From positions 132,419,138 to 132,483,137 of the forward strand of contig CM035423.1 in assembly GCA_020310875.1 (NCBI GenBank): DNA of 64,000 bases, given 5' to 3'. Positions 11,509-23,381 of this stretch are shown here, one piece after another (the first letter of the stretch is position 1; every line of letters begins with the position of its first letter). Source of the DNA: Ceratopteris richardii. Taxonomy: Eukaryota; Streptophyta; Polypodiopsida; Polypodiales; Pteridaceae. Under the pieces are notes generated by a model. The model had not been told where the DNA came from. It saw only the letters and a list, made by a program, of their open reading frames with translations, and made no database searches. The position numbers and the translations under genes were made by a program.

Positions 11509-11889
11509 ATTCTTCCCCCTTTTAAGAACTCTGCCCTCATAGTTGGAAAGAAGGATAGTGTTCCAGAAAATCATCTAAGTTTACCCAAGTCGAATCTTCA
11601 ATTGGATATCTGTGGTATTTCACCAAAATCTCTAGTATAGACTATTTCCAAGAAATCTTTCCTCCTATCTAATACTATTTTAGGTCAAAGCTCAAAAGAG
11701 CTATCATCTTTCTGATTATAGATGTCAGGCAAAACATGAGCAACATTAGGTACATATCTTTTAAGCTAATAAAAAATAGAGGATTCACATTTAAATGTTC
11801 ATGTAATTCCAACAAATAAGCAAAAGATCCAATATTGTTCAGAACTTTAAAAGGACCTATGTATCATAAAGAAATTCTATGATCCTTTC

Positions 11890-12540
11890 CTAGCAACAAA
11901 TTAGATCATTGAGGATTGACTTTGTTCCTAGCAACAAGCTATATCGATGAGGATTGAATTTAAGAAAAACCTTGTCATCTATTTGAAATTCAAGTGGTCT
12001 TCTCTTCAAATCATAGAATTTATTTTGCCTTTTCTGACCTTTTATGTGTTGCTTAATTTTTCCAAGTTCTTCACCCATCTTCTCAAGCATTTCTTTAGAT
12101 ACTTCTACTGTATTTGGAAAACCAGAAAATGAAGGTGGAATCAAATAATTATAACCATACATAGCCTCAAATGGAGTCATTTTTATAGATGCATGCCATG
12201 CGCTATTGTATGCAAATTCAAATGGAGTCATTTTTATAGATGTATGCCATGCGCTTTTCATTCATATACATATGCAACATATCTTCAAGTACCTGATTAA
12301 CCCTCTCGATTTCCCCATTAGTTTATGGATGGAATGTTGTACTTATACAAAGTTGAATTCCAATCAATTCAAATGTTGTTCTCCAAAAGTTTGGCGTGAA
12401 TCTATAGTCTCTATCAAAAATTATGTTTTTAGGCATTCCATGTTGAAAAAATTCTTTTACAAATAGTCTTGCAACATTGAAGGTAGTATCAATATTTTTC
12501 ATAGGAAAGAAATGTGCCATCTTGGTAAGTAGATCAACTA
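11890..12540 (-). pseudogene. Gypsy F integrase region
   Basis: The minus strand shows the end of a gypsy integrase core: MAHFFPMKNIDTTFNVARLF near 12520-12460, GMPKNIIFDRD, then AWHASIKMTPFEAMYGYNYLIPPS near 12200-12130 and a C-terminal KRRPLEFQIDDKVFLK. It belongs to gypsy F and matches the integrase of gypsy E (31570-32038). It is a fossil, and no host role is implied. Confidence 0.7.
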
Positions 12541-12917
12541 CCTAAAATATGGTATCATGTTTACTTCTTGTTTTAGGTAATTTAGTGATAAAGTCCATAG
12601 AGATAGACCTCCCCTTATGATTTGGAACATCAAAGGTTCAGCATTCCATGCATTCTCTTAAACTCAGATTTCACCTATTGGCACTTTAAATATTCACTAA
12701 CTTATTTTCTAATATCTTGCTTCATACATGGCCAAAAGTAAGAATACTTTGTTTCAACATAGGTCCTTGAATAGCTTGGATGTGCAGAAAAAGATGCATC
12801 ATGACAATCATGCAATATTTGAGCTTTCAATGGAGATTCGGAAGATATGCAAAATCAATTGTTACAATATAAAGATCCACTTTGCGAATGAAATTTATCT
12901 TGATACATGAATCCCTT

Positions 12918-13348
12918 TGTTGACGATCGGAACCCGCAGAGCATATACGTATGCAGCAAATAGACAAGAGACAAGAGAGAGAAAAGAGACGACACAAGAT
13001 TGGGTGCAATCTCCCCCCACATGCTCTCATGGACACTCTATGAGAGCATGTGTATTTATAGGTGATTCATATTATGTCCTTGATGGAAGATACATGAGGG
13101 CCACACTAAAAATAGTGTGCTTTTGCTTTATTTACAAAAATAGCTAAAAATAGCTAAAAATAACTTATAAGTTATTCTCTAAAAATATCTCCAAAAAGTA
13201 TGTGAATAAATCCTCTCGCGTTCACACTCGTTCACACTTGAACTTGTTCATACCCTCATGGATCTCCACCTGCTAAATCAAAACACAACACACATTAAAA
13301 TCCTCAAGTCATTAAACCTTCATTCCAAATATTCCATAAACTATAACA
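12918..13348 (-). repeat. 3' LTR of element G
   Basis: A 431-bp LTR running from TGTTGACGATCGG to CTATAACA on the plus strand, near-identical to 15400-15819. It contains a minus-strand TATA-like CCTATAAATAC (13052-13062) and a perfect 12-bp palindrome beside it (13019-13051). Confidence 0.9.
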
Positions 13349-15399
13349 TGCCCCCCAGTTGTCGAGCAACTGACCTCAGTTGATAAGAATAAAGTAGACA
13401 TGGATGGCCAAATCACATGTCCCATCACTGAACAATCATAAGCATGTTCCATGTAAAAACACATGCATGGAACTGGAAAACTGGAATTTAATGTGAATGT
13501 GAATGATAAGCAGGGTTTAAGTCAAAATGCAATCCAAAAGTGAATTCTATATACTTGAATGAATATGCATACGAATTTTCTAAAAATTTCGGCAGCATAA
13601 TGGCGTGATTTTGAAAACCGGAAAATTTTCAACAAATAATTTCCATGATCCATAAAGAGACCGAAAGGGGATTACACACCCTGACAAATATATGTATACT
13701 TTCTCCTCGCAAACCTGCAAGAAAATACTTTCCTGTCCCTGCAATAAAAAATATATGTACCACACAAGACAAAGCATGTCTAAACTATGCAAAACTTGCA
13801 TGTTCGAAAAGTAATTTTATGCGAAAAGAGAACAACAATGCATAGAAATTTGACAAGTGACTTATCTGGAAGTTCCAAAAAAAATAATTTGCAGGTGTGT
13901 GTAGGTGTTGAAGATGATCCATCCTCCATCGAAATAGCTTTCCAAGTCGCTCCAAAAAGGTTATGCTTCAAAACATTACTTGAAAGAAGATTGTTGAAGA
14001 GGTATGGCAAACTTCAACACTCTTCTTTGATTATGGCTTTACAAACTCAGTCGATTAAGCCCATCTCTGAAGACTTCGCTTCTGAGAACAGCGCATGGCA
14101 AGACGAATAGTCCCATATACACATGCAAATTCCAATAAGAGCACTGAAATTGGTTTTCCTCCGAGCAGAAAATAATCCCACATATCTTGTTTTCAAAAGC
14201 AACGGCTACATTAGGTGGGAAGTGCAAATCTATCGCCATGGGTGATGGATCTCTTGCGACCCTGTGATGGTTGCCTCTGCACGACCGGTAAACCGGGACG
14301 ATGCGCAAATAATACCACAATATCAAGTAAGTCACGAGCGGAACTCTGCATCGTCTGCACGAGCAAGGCAGCAGGATTTTCGGAGATATTCGCGGGCCAG
14401 GTGCTCAGAGCACGAGGATGCCATATGTGAAGTTACATAACAAGAATCCTCGTAGATAGACCTCTGCAGCGCACGTAGGCGTCCGTAAATTATCCCACAT
14501 GTCAAGTAAGATTCTTTGAACTATATATTGGAGCGCCAAAACTCTTTGATCTTAATTCAATGTGCACAACACTCTCTATGTTGCTCATCGGATGTTGTTA
14601 GGCTCCATGAGCAGCGCTGTGTGATGTGAAGCTTCATCCCATATGCAATGTAAAGGATGCAGATGTGCTCCATCCATAAAATTCCTCCTTCGATATTATT
14701 AGCATCCAGCTCCTCCTTCCAATCCTTGTTATCCTTCGAACACTGAAGTTGTCGCTGCCATATCAAGCTCAAATTCAGGTACTCGTCAGAATTCCTGGCC
14801 GGATAATCCGTTATTCCTGAGATTTGTTTAGAAATAAAGCGATTCACAGCAGAAGATCCCCCAAATTGCCCTCATAATAACATGTATTGGCCTCCTTCAA
14901 ATAAATCATCCCCTCAACATCGCAACATGAATGCTCTTTTATAACAGCACACACGCCTTCCCTGTTTCATCCAACTTCGCTATTGTTGTTCCTGGCCGAG
15001 AACTAGTGCACAGCTCACTTCATCATAATTGTCCTCAAAACTTTCATGCGCATCGTCCCCCTCACATCATAAGCGCCCATCTTTTTTTTCCAAGCTAAAG
15101 GAACGCGTGTATCTGGTCTGCATATCTCGCATATGAAGTGAAACGAACTATATATTTTCCAGAGCAGCTCCAAAGTTAATTTGATGAGCGCTGCTGATCG
15201 ACTCATAAATCACTCGGCTGCACTACAGAGATGGCTGACCTCGCGTGAGGTTGGATCTTCTCTGTGAAAAGCAAACTTCCTGCAGATCTTCTCGATCAGG
15301 CAGTGGTTGAAAAACACCCTGAAGGCAGTGCGCTTCAACACAGAGAGGAAAAAATAAAACAAAAAGCAATCTCCACCTTCTGTCCTCTGCGCGGGCAAC
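13349..15399. other. Interior of element G, no coding domain recognised
   Basis: 2.05 kb between the LTRs. Short open frames exist on both strands, the longest about 107 codons at 13787-14110, but none resembles a known protein. CpG is more frequent here than in the surrounding relics (for example around 14220-14420), fitting a young insertion that has not yet lost CpG. Confidence 0.6.
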
Positions 15400-15819
15400 T
15401 GTTGATGATCGGAACCCGCAGAGCATATACCTACACAGCAAATAGACAAGAGACAAGAGAGAGAAAAGAGACGACACAAGATTGGGTGCAATCTCCCCCA
15501 CATGCTCTCATGGACACTCTATGAGAGCATGCGTATTTATAGGTGATTCATATTATGTCCTTGATGGAAGATACATGAGGGCCACACTAAAAATAGTGTG
15601 CTTTTGCTTTATTTACAAAAATAGCTAAAAATAACTAATAACTTATTCTCTAAAAATATCTCCAAAAAGTATGTGAATAAATCCTCTCGTGTTCACACCC
15701 GTTCACACTTGAACTTGTTCATACCCTCATGGATCTCCACTTGCTAAATCAAAACACAACACACATTAAAATCCTCAAGGCATTAAACCTTCATTCCAAA
15801 TATTCCATAAACTATAACA
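15400..15819 (-). repeat. 5' LTR of element G
   Basis: A 420-bp LTR, the promoter-side copy for minus-strand transcription. It holds a TATA-like box at 15533-15543 (minus) and the palindrome at 15501-15531. The length difference from the other LTR is mainly an 11-bp change in an ATAGCTAAAA repeat. Confidence 0.9.
15501..15543 (-). promoter_or_regulatory. TATA box with adjoining palindrome in G LTR
   Basis: On the minus strand CCTATAAATAC is followed within two bases by an 11-bp perfect inverted repeat, arms CATGCTCTCAT and ATGAGAGCATG, with a 9-base loop. The same layout is at 13019-13062, where the stem is 12 bp. Transcription from this TATA would start inside or just beyond the hairpin. 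The function is inferred only. Confidence 0.6.
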
Positions 15820-16069
15820 CCCTTGTTTGCATGCAAGAAATTCAAGATATGTGTAGAAAAAGAGTCATGTCTCAATTCTTCTTGAATTTGATTGAGGAAA
15901 TCAAAAATTATTATAGAAAGCAGATTACATAAAGATCTCCAACTCAATGCATCAACAACCTTATTTTACTTACCAGCCAAATACATAATGCCAAAATAAT
16001 ACTAGCTTAATAATTCAATCCAACACTTTTGCCTATTGTTAAGGAATGGTTGTTTGAAAACACATTTTA

Positions 16070-16640
16070 GAATCTCATGATCTCTTTTCAATTCAAATCT
16101 AACCTCTAACATGTCTCCAATGCTTAAGTGCATGTACAACAACAAGCATTTCTAGATCATGAGTAGGATAATTAAGCTCATGTTTTCTTAATTTTTTGGA
16201 TTCATATGCAAGCACCCTCTCATTGTGTGAAAGAACACATCCTATCTGACTACCATTTGCATCACATGCAACCACAAAAGGCTTTCCCAATTTTGGTATT
16301 CTCAAAACACAATTTTCAATGACTTTTTGTTTCAATGATTCAAATGATTTTCAACAGGCATCATTCCACTCAAATTTTGTGTTGTTTTTAGTCAACTCTA
16401 TGAGGGGATTAGCTATATTAGAGATATCCTTAATATGTGCTCTTTCATATTATGCCAATCCTAAAAAACTTCTAACATCCCTTACAGTTTTAGGAACTGA
16501 CCAATCAACTATTGTTTTCACTTTATCCTAGTCTACATTATGAATTCCCTCTTTAGATATGACTCTTCCTATATATACAAGTTTATTCTTAGCAAATAAA
16601 CACTTACTCTTTTTTCCATAAAATTTTCCATGTCAGAATT
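16070..16640 (-). pseudogene. Gypsy F reverse transcriptase end and RNase H
   Basis: The minus strand carries the RT-RNase H connection: NSRWLVP-like linker and SFLGLA near 16480, then [18 protein letters not shown] (16280-16225) and [15 protein letters not shown] (16160-16105). It matches 26650-27190 in gypsy E. It lies upstream (in element direction) of insertion G. Confidence 0.7.
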
Positions 16641-18980
16641 TTTGACACATAGTATGATTCACTAGAACGGAATCCAGATGATGCGAGGAAATGTCAAGTA
16701 TTTCAGGCAACTTTGGGAGGAGAATTTGTCCTTGGGCTAGATCATTGATGCAACAAAGCAACTGGACCGCAATCTAAAAGCTACAAACCTGACCTAGAAT
16801 TGCTCCCCAAATGTTGTAAATGTGGTAAGTTCAAACCCTTTGGCTGTAACTCATTCCTGTAGTCAAATTTTTTGTACTAAATGTAGGAATTGGGGGCATG
16901 TAGCAAGAAGTTGTGCTTTGAATCATAATACGGATCATTGTAGATATAATAGTAGGAACTGAACAGTATCAACTAACCATATGCAACCAGAACCCAAATC
17001 CAATGGGCAATGGTACTCCACCTGTGTTGTACATAATGTACAAATAAATGATTCTGGTAATTCATGAATTGTACCATAATCGAGTTTTTCAGGCAATTGA
17101 TGGCACAATAGATCAAAATTTTTAGGCTATGGTCAAGGCCATCGATCCTTCAATCGTTATCAACGAGAGGATGTAAAATATCCAAAGGAAGGTAAAGGTC
17201 CTCAGTGTCGATTCTGTCTTGCATTCGGTCACATTCATGCGGACTATCCTGATGCCCAAGATTACGATCGATGGAAACAAGAAGCAAGACTTAAAGCATC
17301 AATGACTAACATGATAACCCTTACTTTTGAAGAACTAGCAACTATGGTGGTCACTTACTCAAGAAGAATTCCAAAGGTCAATTATTCTATGATAATTCTT
17401 GAAGTAATTGTACATCATAAACTATATGACCAAGCTACAAGATGGGCTAAGGAAGCTCTAGCAGCATTCCTGAAATCCAGTTCAAGTTGGGAGGTTCCAA
17501 ATACACTAGAGAGGCAAGATACAATTGTGCATACTTCTACAGACTTACGGTCCTATCCAAAAACCCCTCCTAAAATAATGCAAATACCGTCTATTTCAAA
17601 ACCACCAAACATGATTGTTGGGTTAGAAGACGATGAAGAACTAAATTTTTTGGAAGTTAATTATGATTTATGGGTGGTAGGCTTAATTGATATTATAGAG
17701 GCACTAGCTAAACTTGGACAAGATCCGATAGTAGCGACTATGCAAACCGAGAAGTCCCTTCAGATGGATGATGAAATAGTGTGGTTGGTGAAAGATGACG
17801 TTCTCACTCAAACTAATGTTCATATTCAAGAAGATGAAGTGGAACAGGTAAACTTGTGAACTAAATGTTCACCAGAGAATGCTAAAATTGATGTTGATCT
17901 AGTGGGTGCATTTTGACAAGCATTACTTCAACTTTTATCTGAGTTCAAGGATGTGTTTTTTGAGAATTACTTAGATATGAAGAGATAAGACCCTAGATTC
18001 TATCAACACAAGATTGCACTTAAACCATATGCTTCCCAGGTTATCCAACAACATTATCGAATGAATCCCAGTTTTGCAAAGCAAATGAAGGAAGAATTGG
18101 ATAGATTATTGAAGGTAGGGTTCATCATCCCCATAGAATATCCAGAGTGGGTGTCTCCCATTCTCATTGTTCATAAGAAGAATAAGCAATTGCAAATCTC
18201 TATGGTCTATAGGAAGTTAAATGCCGCTACAATTCCAGATCCTTTTGCTCTACTATTTTTAGATACTATGTTGGATGAAGTTGCTGGTAGGGAAATGTAT
18301 TCCTTTCTAGATGGATTCAATGGTTATAATTAGGTCAAAATGTTTGAAGTTGATACTCCTAAAACTATGTTTATCACAAATTGGGGTGTTTTTGCATGTA
18401 TTGTAATGTGGTTTGGCTTACAGAATGCTCCAAGTACATTCTAGCACTGCATGCAACATATTTTTTCAGCCTTCTTGACCAGTTTTGTGCGCATGTTTTT
18501 GGATAATATCTCAATTTAAGGACATCAAATCGATCACTTAGACCACCTAAGGCTCTCTTTTACTAAATGCTGAGAAGTTCATTTAAGTTTAAATCTGGCT
18601 AAATCCATCATTGGAGTTAAATGTCGTAAGCTATTGGATCATGTTATTTCTCGTATAGTGATTGTTGTTGATGTGGACAAAGTTAAAGTGGTCTTAGAAG
18701 TACCACCACCATGTACTCATAGACTTGATGGCATGGATGCCAGTTGCATTGCTTAGCTTATACTGCTATGCGCTTAAATGCTATTTCCCATGTAAAACCT
18801 ACATAATTTAAACGGACTATGGAGTGTGATTTGTCATTTCGTAGATTGAAGACCTTACTTATGCAAGCACATGTCCCTCAAGCTCCAAATTGGTCTCTAC
18901 CTCTCCATGTCCTTATGGATGTTGCTGATATTGCTATTGGAGCAATCTTAATGTAGAAGGCAATTGATTGTAGTGGATCA
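16641..18980 (+). mobile_element. Ty3/gypsy relic H, plus strand
   Basis: It contains a gag zinc knuckle near 16880-16930 (CTKCRNWGHVARSC), an unassigned acidic segment at 17302-17859, and reverse transcriptase from 18061 to about 18780: GFIIPIEYPEWVSPI, YRKLNAATIPDPF, MYSFLDGFNGYN, then GLQNAPSTF, FLDNISI and IDHLDHLRL. The start of RNase H follows to about 18970 (APNWSLPLHV). This is the usual gypsy order. No LTR was found for it. Old and broken in many places. Confidence 0.75.
17302..17859 (+). pseudogene. Unassigned gypsy H segment before RT
   Basis: An open segment of 185 codons between the zinc knuckle and RT of relic H. It is acidic near its end (DEIVWLVKDDVLTQ, QEDEVEQVNL) and contains no protease motif that I can point to. 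By position it should hold the gag-pol joint and protease, but I do not recognise it as such. Confidence 0.45.
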
Positions 18981-20450
18981 AGCATCTTTTCTTCAAGCAA
19001 GTAAGCATCAGTGTAAATGACAAGCTCCGAACTTTACAGATCCCTTGAATGCAATGAAGTGAGCTCCGGCTAATATTATGCAAGAAGCACTTTGACAAGT
19101 TGAGGAAGAGCGACAACAGAGAGCGCAGGAGCAAATAGAGGAGAAGCTCTGACAACAAAGATAGGATACGGTTGTTGTAGCGCTTGAAGCAACACATAGG
19201 CAACAAGCAGCAAGCAATGCAGCTACCCAATGGCAACAACAACAACCAAATAGCCAAGGTCCAGTGGGGTAGTAACACTAGCAAAAAATGGGTAGGGAAG
19301 GTCAAGGTCAATCATAGTTTCCTCATCACAAATCCCAACAACAACCAACAGGTGGTCAACCTATTAACCCACATCAACCAATGCAACAAGATCAAGATTC
19401 TCAACCCTCAACTTCTAAATTAACTAAAAAAGGATCAATTCTCATAGTCTACATCATCTCACTCATTTTGCTTTCCTGTGTTCAGTCAAAAAAGTCTAGA
19501 TCCCTAGAGGAATCAAGTTGACTAGGTGCAATTACCAGCTATTAATTGTTCACAAATTATATATCCCTAGTTCAAGCCAACACAATTGCAGATGCTACTC
19601 AAATTTTAACATTTTGTTCTATTCAAATGGAGAAAGACTAGAATATACACACTTCCTCTCAAACTCACTTGGATCAAATGCATGCCACATTATTGCTCTT
19701 GGAACCAAAATGCTAAATTGCAAGATGCTTTAGCAATTCGAGCTAATATCTCTAACGAGGAAGTTCAGTTCTTAAAAACTAAGATTAATGATTTTGAGAT
19801 TTCTATTGAAGAAATTACTAAAGATGATCAAGAGAGAGAGCAGAACAATTTTAGGCTATCAAGGTTGAACTTAGACAAGTCAAAGCCAACAAGGATGACC
19901 TCTAGAATCACGATGCAAGTGTGCTAATGGAGAGGAACTTCACTAATGATAAGATTGTGTCATTGACTAAAGTCTTGAAGTAGCAATGGCCAAAGATGAA
20001 GGACTAAAAGAATTGGAGATACAATTATGGGAGGCCACTCAGATCAATGTTGATAATGCTCAGATGATAGGAGAAAAGGAGGAGTAGATTATCACTCTTC
20101 TACATAGTAAGGATAAATTGTAGAAGTAGTTGGTGGATAAAGAAGCTACCTTATGTTAGAAAAATACAGAGCTTCAACATCTTCAATTGCGACAGGAAGA
20201 AGACTAGGTAGCAACTAAAGAATTTTTGAAAAAGCTTAGTACAAAGTTTACACAATCCAAAGCTAATGCTACTACCTAGACTGTCGAGCTTCACAATAAT
20301 CTGGATGAAGAATTTTTTCGCAAAATTATTGATTCCAGAGTATCGAGTCTTCGAGAAAATTTTTATGAGTCTCTTTATGAATTAGGTACGATACATAATC
20401 CCCCATTTGATATGGATGAGCCTTAGTAGTGGGTTAAATTCCATCGTTTG
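18981..20450 (+). pseudogene. Gln-rich and coiled-coil coding relic, origin unknown
   Basis: Downstream of relic H the plus strand has traces of coding sequence rich in glutamine, then asparagine and proline (about 19050-19420: EEERQQRAQEQIEEKL, ATQWQQQQPN, GGQPINPHQPMQQDQDS). A charged heptad-like stretch rich in K, E and L follows (about 19730-20440, including LKTKINDFEISIEEITKDDQ at 19770). It may be an extra ORF of relic H, a gag of another element, or a host coiled-coil gene copy. It is interrupted several times and I cannot assign it to a family. Confidence 0.4.
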
Positions 20451-20869
20451 TGCCAGTGTTAGGCTATCATCGGTACGACTAATTTGGAAATCTAAAATTA
20501 TATAGTTTGCAAAATAGTTTGATTGAACTTTCGAAGAATTCAACAAACGTTCATCCACGTAACTGAAGGAATAGAGAGGAATAAGTACTTCATATTAGTA
20601 TGATCAATGGATCTCATTACTGAGAAAGAGTATTTACACAAGCAGATTGTATCTTGTAATATTGTGCTTATCAATATATAGATAGACTTTGATGCAATGA
20701 CTCTACGTTTATCACTGTGTCATTTATTCTTTGGTTATTATGTTCTGTATTTAAGTTGTGTTGTAATGATAGATAGCATATCATCAGGTAACAAAAAATC
20801 ACTGGAGTAATCTCTAGTATTCCCCATTCCCCAAACCTACCCTATTATGAATAACGACACTAATGAATC
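20451..20869. other. Non-coding spacer
   Basis: AT-rich sequence with no recognised gene, domain or RNA. Short TATATAG and TTGTAATATTGTG stretches resemble transcript ends of LTR elements, but nothing firm can be said. Confidence 0.5.
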
Positions 20870-21640
20870 TAGTTTAAGCAAACAATCACAAAGAAATACT
20901 AAGATGAATTCATCTAGGTAATCATGAAAAACATTGTTCATCTGACACATGAATGTGGCATGAGTGTTTGCTAATCCAAAAGGTAAGACCGTAAACTCGT
21001 AGTGGCCATAACGTGTTTGAAAAGCTATCTTGGGTATATCTTCTATTTTGATTGTAATTCAGTGATATCTAAATCTTTAAATCAATCTTAGTGAATACAA
21101 TTGCTCCACCTAAGTGACCTAATAAGTCATCTATGTGAGATAATGGGTACTTATTTTTAATTGTTCTTCTGAAATAAAAGGGGTGCTCCCCAACGTGAAA
21201 CACTTGGTCTTATCAAGACTTTCTTCAAAATATCATCTAATTGAATCTTAATCTCCTTTAATTCAACTATGTTAACTCTATACGATGATCTAGAATATAG
21301 TTCACTCTCCAAATACATGTCAATGGCATGGTCAATCTACCTAGGTAGAGGTATACTAGGCAAGTCTTCTGGAATTACATCTGCATATTCCTTCAAAAGG
21401 TTTTCTACATAATTTTGAAGATTTTTAGCATTATCTTCTTCATGGAGATTGAATACATACACTACAAATGTTCTACAACCATCACGTATACCTCTAATTA
21501 TCTGCATAACATAAATGAGAATAGGCTTAGGATTATGCACATCAACTAGAATGTGGATAGATTCACCATCTATTCTTAAAGTGATTGTTCTTTGCTTGCA
21601 ATCCATTTTTGCAAAATTTTGAACTAACCACGTCTATAAT
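20870..21640 (-). mobile_element. Gypsy pol fragment, copy 1 (E/F family)
   Basis: The minus strand shows the pre-RT/RT start region (NYVENLLKEYADVIPEDLPSIP at 21420-21340, and DCKQRTITLRIDGESIHI near 21600) and RT further left (FGLANTHATFM-like sequence near 20950). It is a direct repeat of 21960-22640 with clear divergence. Only a part of pol is present. Confidence 0.65.
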
Positions 21641-21649
21641 TGCATCACT

Positions 21650-22640
21650 TTATTTCATTTCAATCACATGGAAACTCCCATAAAAGCACCTATCAGAGAA
21701 AGTAAATCCTAAAAAACTTCTGACATCCCTTACAGTTTTAGGAACTATCCAATCAACTAATATTTTCACTTTTTCTTGGCCTACATGAATTCCCCCTTTA
21801 GATATAACCCTTGCTATACACACAAGTTTATCTTTAGCAAAGAAACACAATCTTTTTTCCATACCTTTTGTGTTTTCTAAGTGTTTGCAAAGTCTTCTTG
21901 AGATGTACAACATGCTCAAAATCACCTTTAGAGTATACAAATATATCACCAAGAAATACTACGATGAATTCTTCTAGGTAATCATGAAAAACACTTTCAA
22001 TCACGCACATGAATGTGGCAAGAGCATTTGTTAATCCAAAAGGTAAGACCGTAAAGTCATAGTGGCCATAACATGTTTGAAAAGTTGTGTTGGGTATATC
22101 TTCTTTTTTTATTCTAATTTGGTGATATTTGGATCTTAAGTCAATCTAGTGAATACAGTTTCTACACTCAATTGACTTAATAAGTCATCTATGTGAGGGA
22201 GCAGGTACTTATTTTTATTTGTTCTTTTATTCAACCCCCTATATTCGATACATAGTCTATAAGAGTCTTCTTTCTTTTTTGAAATAAAACAAGTGCTCCC
22301 CAAGGGGAAACACTCAGTCTTATCAATCCTTTTTTCAAAAGATCATCTAATTGAGTCTTCAGATCCTTTAATTAATCTATGTCAAATATATAGGGTGCTT
22401 TAGAATATGTTTCACTCCCTAGATACAGGTCAATAGCATGGTCAATCTTCCTAGGTGGAGGTATACCATGCAAGTCTTCTGGAAATACATCTGCATATTC
22501 TTTTAAAAGGTTTTCTACATAATTTGGAAGATTTTCATCCTTATCTTCTTCATGCAGATTGTTCACATACACTACAAATGTTCTACAAGCATCATGTATA
22601 CCTCTAATTATAGCCATAGTAGAAGTGAGAGTAGGCTTAG
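21650..22640 (-). mobile_element. Gypsy pol fragment, copy 2 (E/F family)
   Basis: The minus strand holds the pre-RT region (CRTFVVYVNNLHEEDKDENL, EYADVFPEDLHGIPPPRKID at 22570-22430), RT (22250-21960) and the RT C-terminal end (21870-21690: CFFAKDKLVCIARVISKGGIH, VRDVRSFLGFT). It is more complete than the left copy. The two are about 1.05 kb apart in phase and could be two fragments or an old tandem duplication. Confidence 0.65.
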
Positions 22641-23381
22641 GGTGGGATTACAACTTTTGGCAGTGATGATTTTTAAATGTTGCTAGAATAGATCGTCTTG
22701 GATTTGGGACTTTTTGGGTACCCATTTCCAGATAATCCTAAGTGTGATTTGAGGTGTGGAGGTGTTGAGTGCAGATGTTCACCATGATGTTTGTGATGTG
22801 AGTGTCTGTGAGTGATGAATCAAGCTTGTGAGCTTATGTGAAGCTACTTAAGCTTGTAAGCATGTCTTGGGCACCCAGATTTGTTGCGCATTGGGGTTAG
22901 CCTTCATCAATAGCTTTGGGACCCAAATAGAAATGGTCTGCCTTGGTTGATTTTTGGAATACTCCTTTATCGTAGTCTTTGATTGAGTAGTTTTTTTAGT
23001 GCATCTTTGGGATCCTGTATCCTGAGTAGAGGGTTGTTCACCCTTGTGTATCCAGATCTGCTTCACTCCATGAGATACTCTATTTTGTATCGCTCATTGA
23101 GCCTATGACTTGATTATCTATTTCATATGTTTCTTATGTTGCCTTGCTTGTTTTTCTCTAATTGTCTTTGTCTTTGGAAAGGAAAGAACTTCCATATTCG
23201 CTTTTGTGACTCCTTCATGAGTGACCTTCTTCTGCACCATAGAACTTTGGACAAGAATATCATCATTATCATCATTATCATCATGTGTGTTCTTGGAAGG
23301 ACCAGAGGTGAGTGTCTTTCCTAGTTGCATGAGTGCTTGACTGTCTAAATGGATTGTGATGCAGTTTTGATTCACCCAAAC

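Larger units (their letters stand above)
12918..15819 (-). mobile_element. Young non-autonomous LTR element G
   Basis: This is a complete-looking 2.9-kb element with two LTRs (12918-13348 and 15400-15819) that differ at only about nine single bases plus two small indels, roughly 98% identical. It is flanked by the 5-bp target duplication CCCTT (12913-12917 and 15820-15824). The orientation is minus: the purine tract AACTGGGGGGCA (minus, 13349-13360) precedes the LTR start TGTTATAG. The 2.05-kb interior has no gag, protease, integrase or RT motif, so it resembles a LARD/TRIM-type element mobilised in trans. It sits in gypsy F and is clearly younger than F. I could not identify a convincing primer site next to the right LTR. 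Confidence 0.85.
5890..16640 (-). mobile_element. Ty3/gypsy relic F (with C and G inserted)
   Basis: This is a minus-strand gypsy element interrupted by two later insertions. Its 3' LTR is represented by 10512-11508 and, left of copia C, by 5890-5973. Both parts match the LTR end of the plus-strand relative E (25150-25412). A purine tract (AAAAGGGGGAAG, minus, 11510-11524) precedes the LTR. Integrase sequence lies at 12540-11890 (minus: MAHFFPM, AYNSAWHASIKMTPFEAMYGY). RNase H lies at 16335-16099 ([20 protein letters not shown]) and the end of reverse transcriptase at 16640-16340 (VRDVRSFLG-like). The left part of 5' pol, gag and the 5' LTR are not seen. Broken in many places, and older than C and G. 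Confidence 0.75.

Noticed and set aside
13787-14110. Gene captured by element G
   Set aside because: The 107-codon frame resembles nothing known. Without a host match it stays an open frame only.
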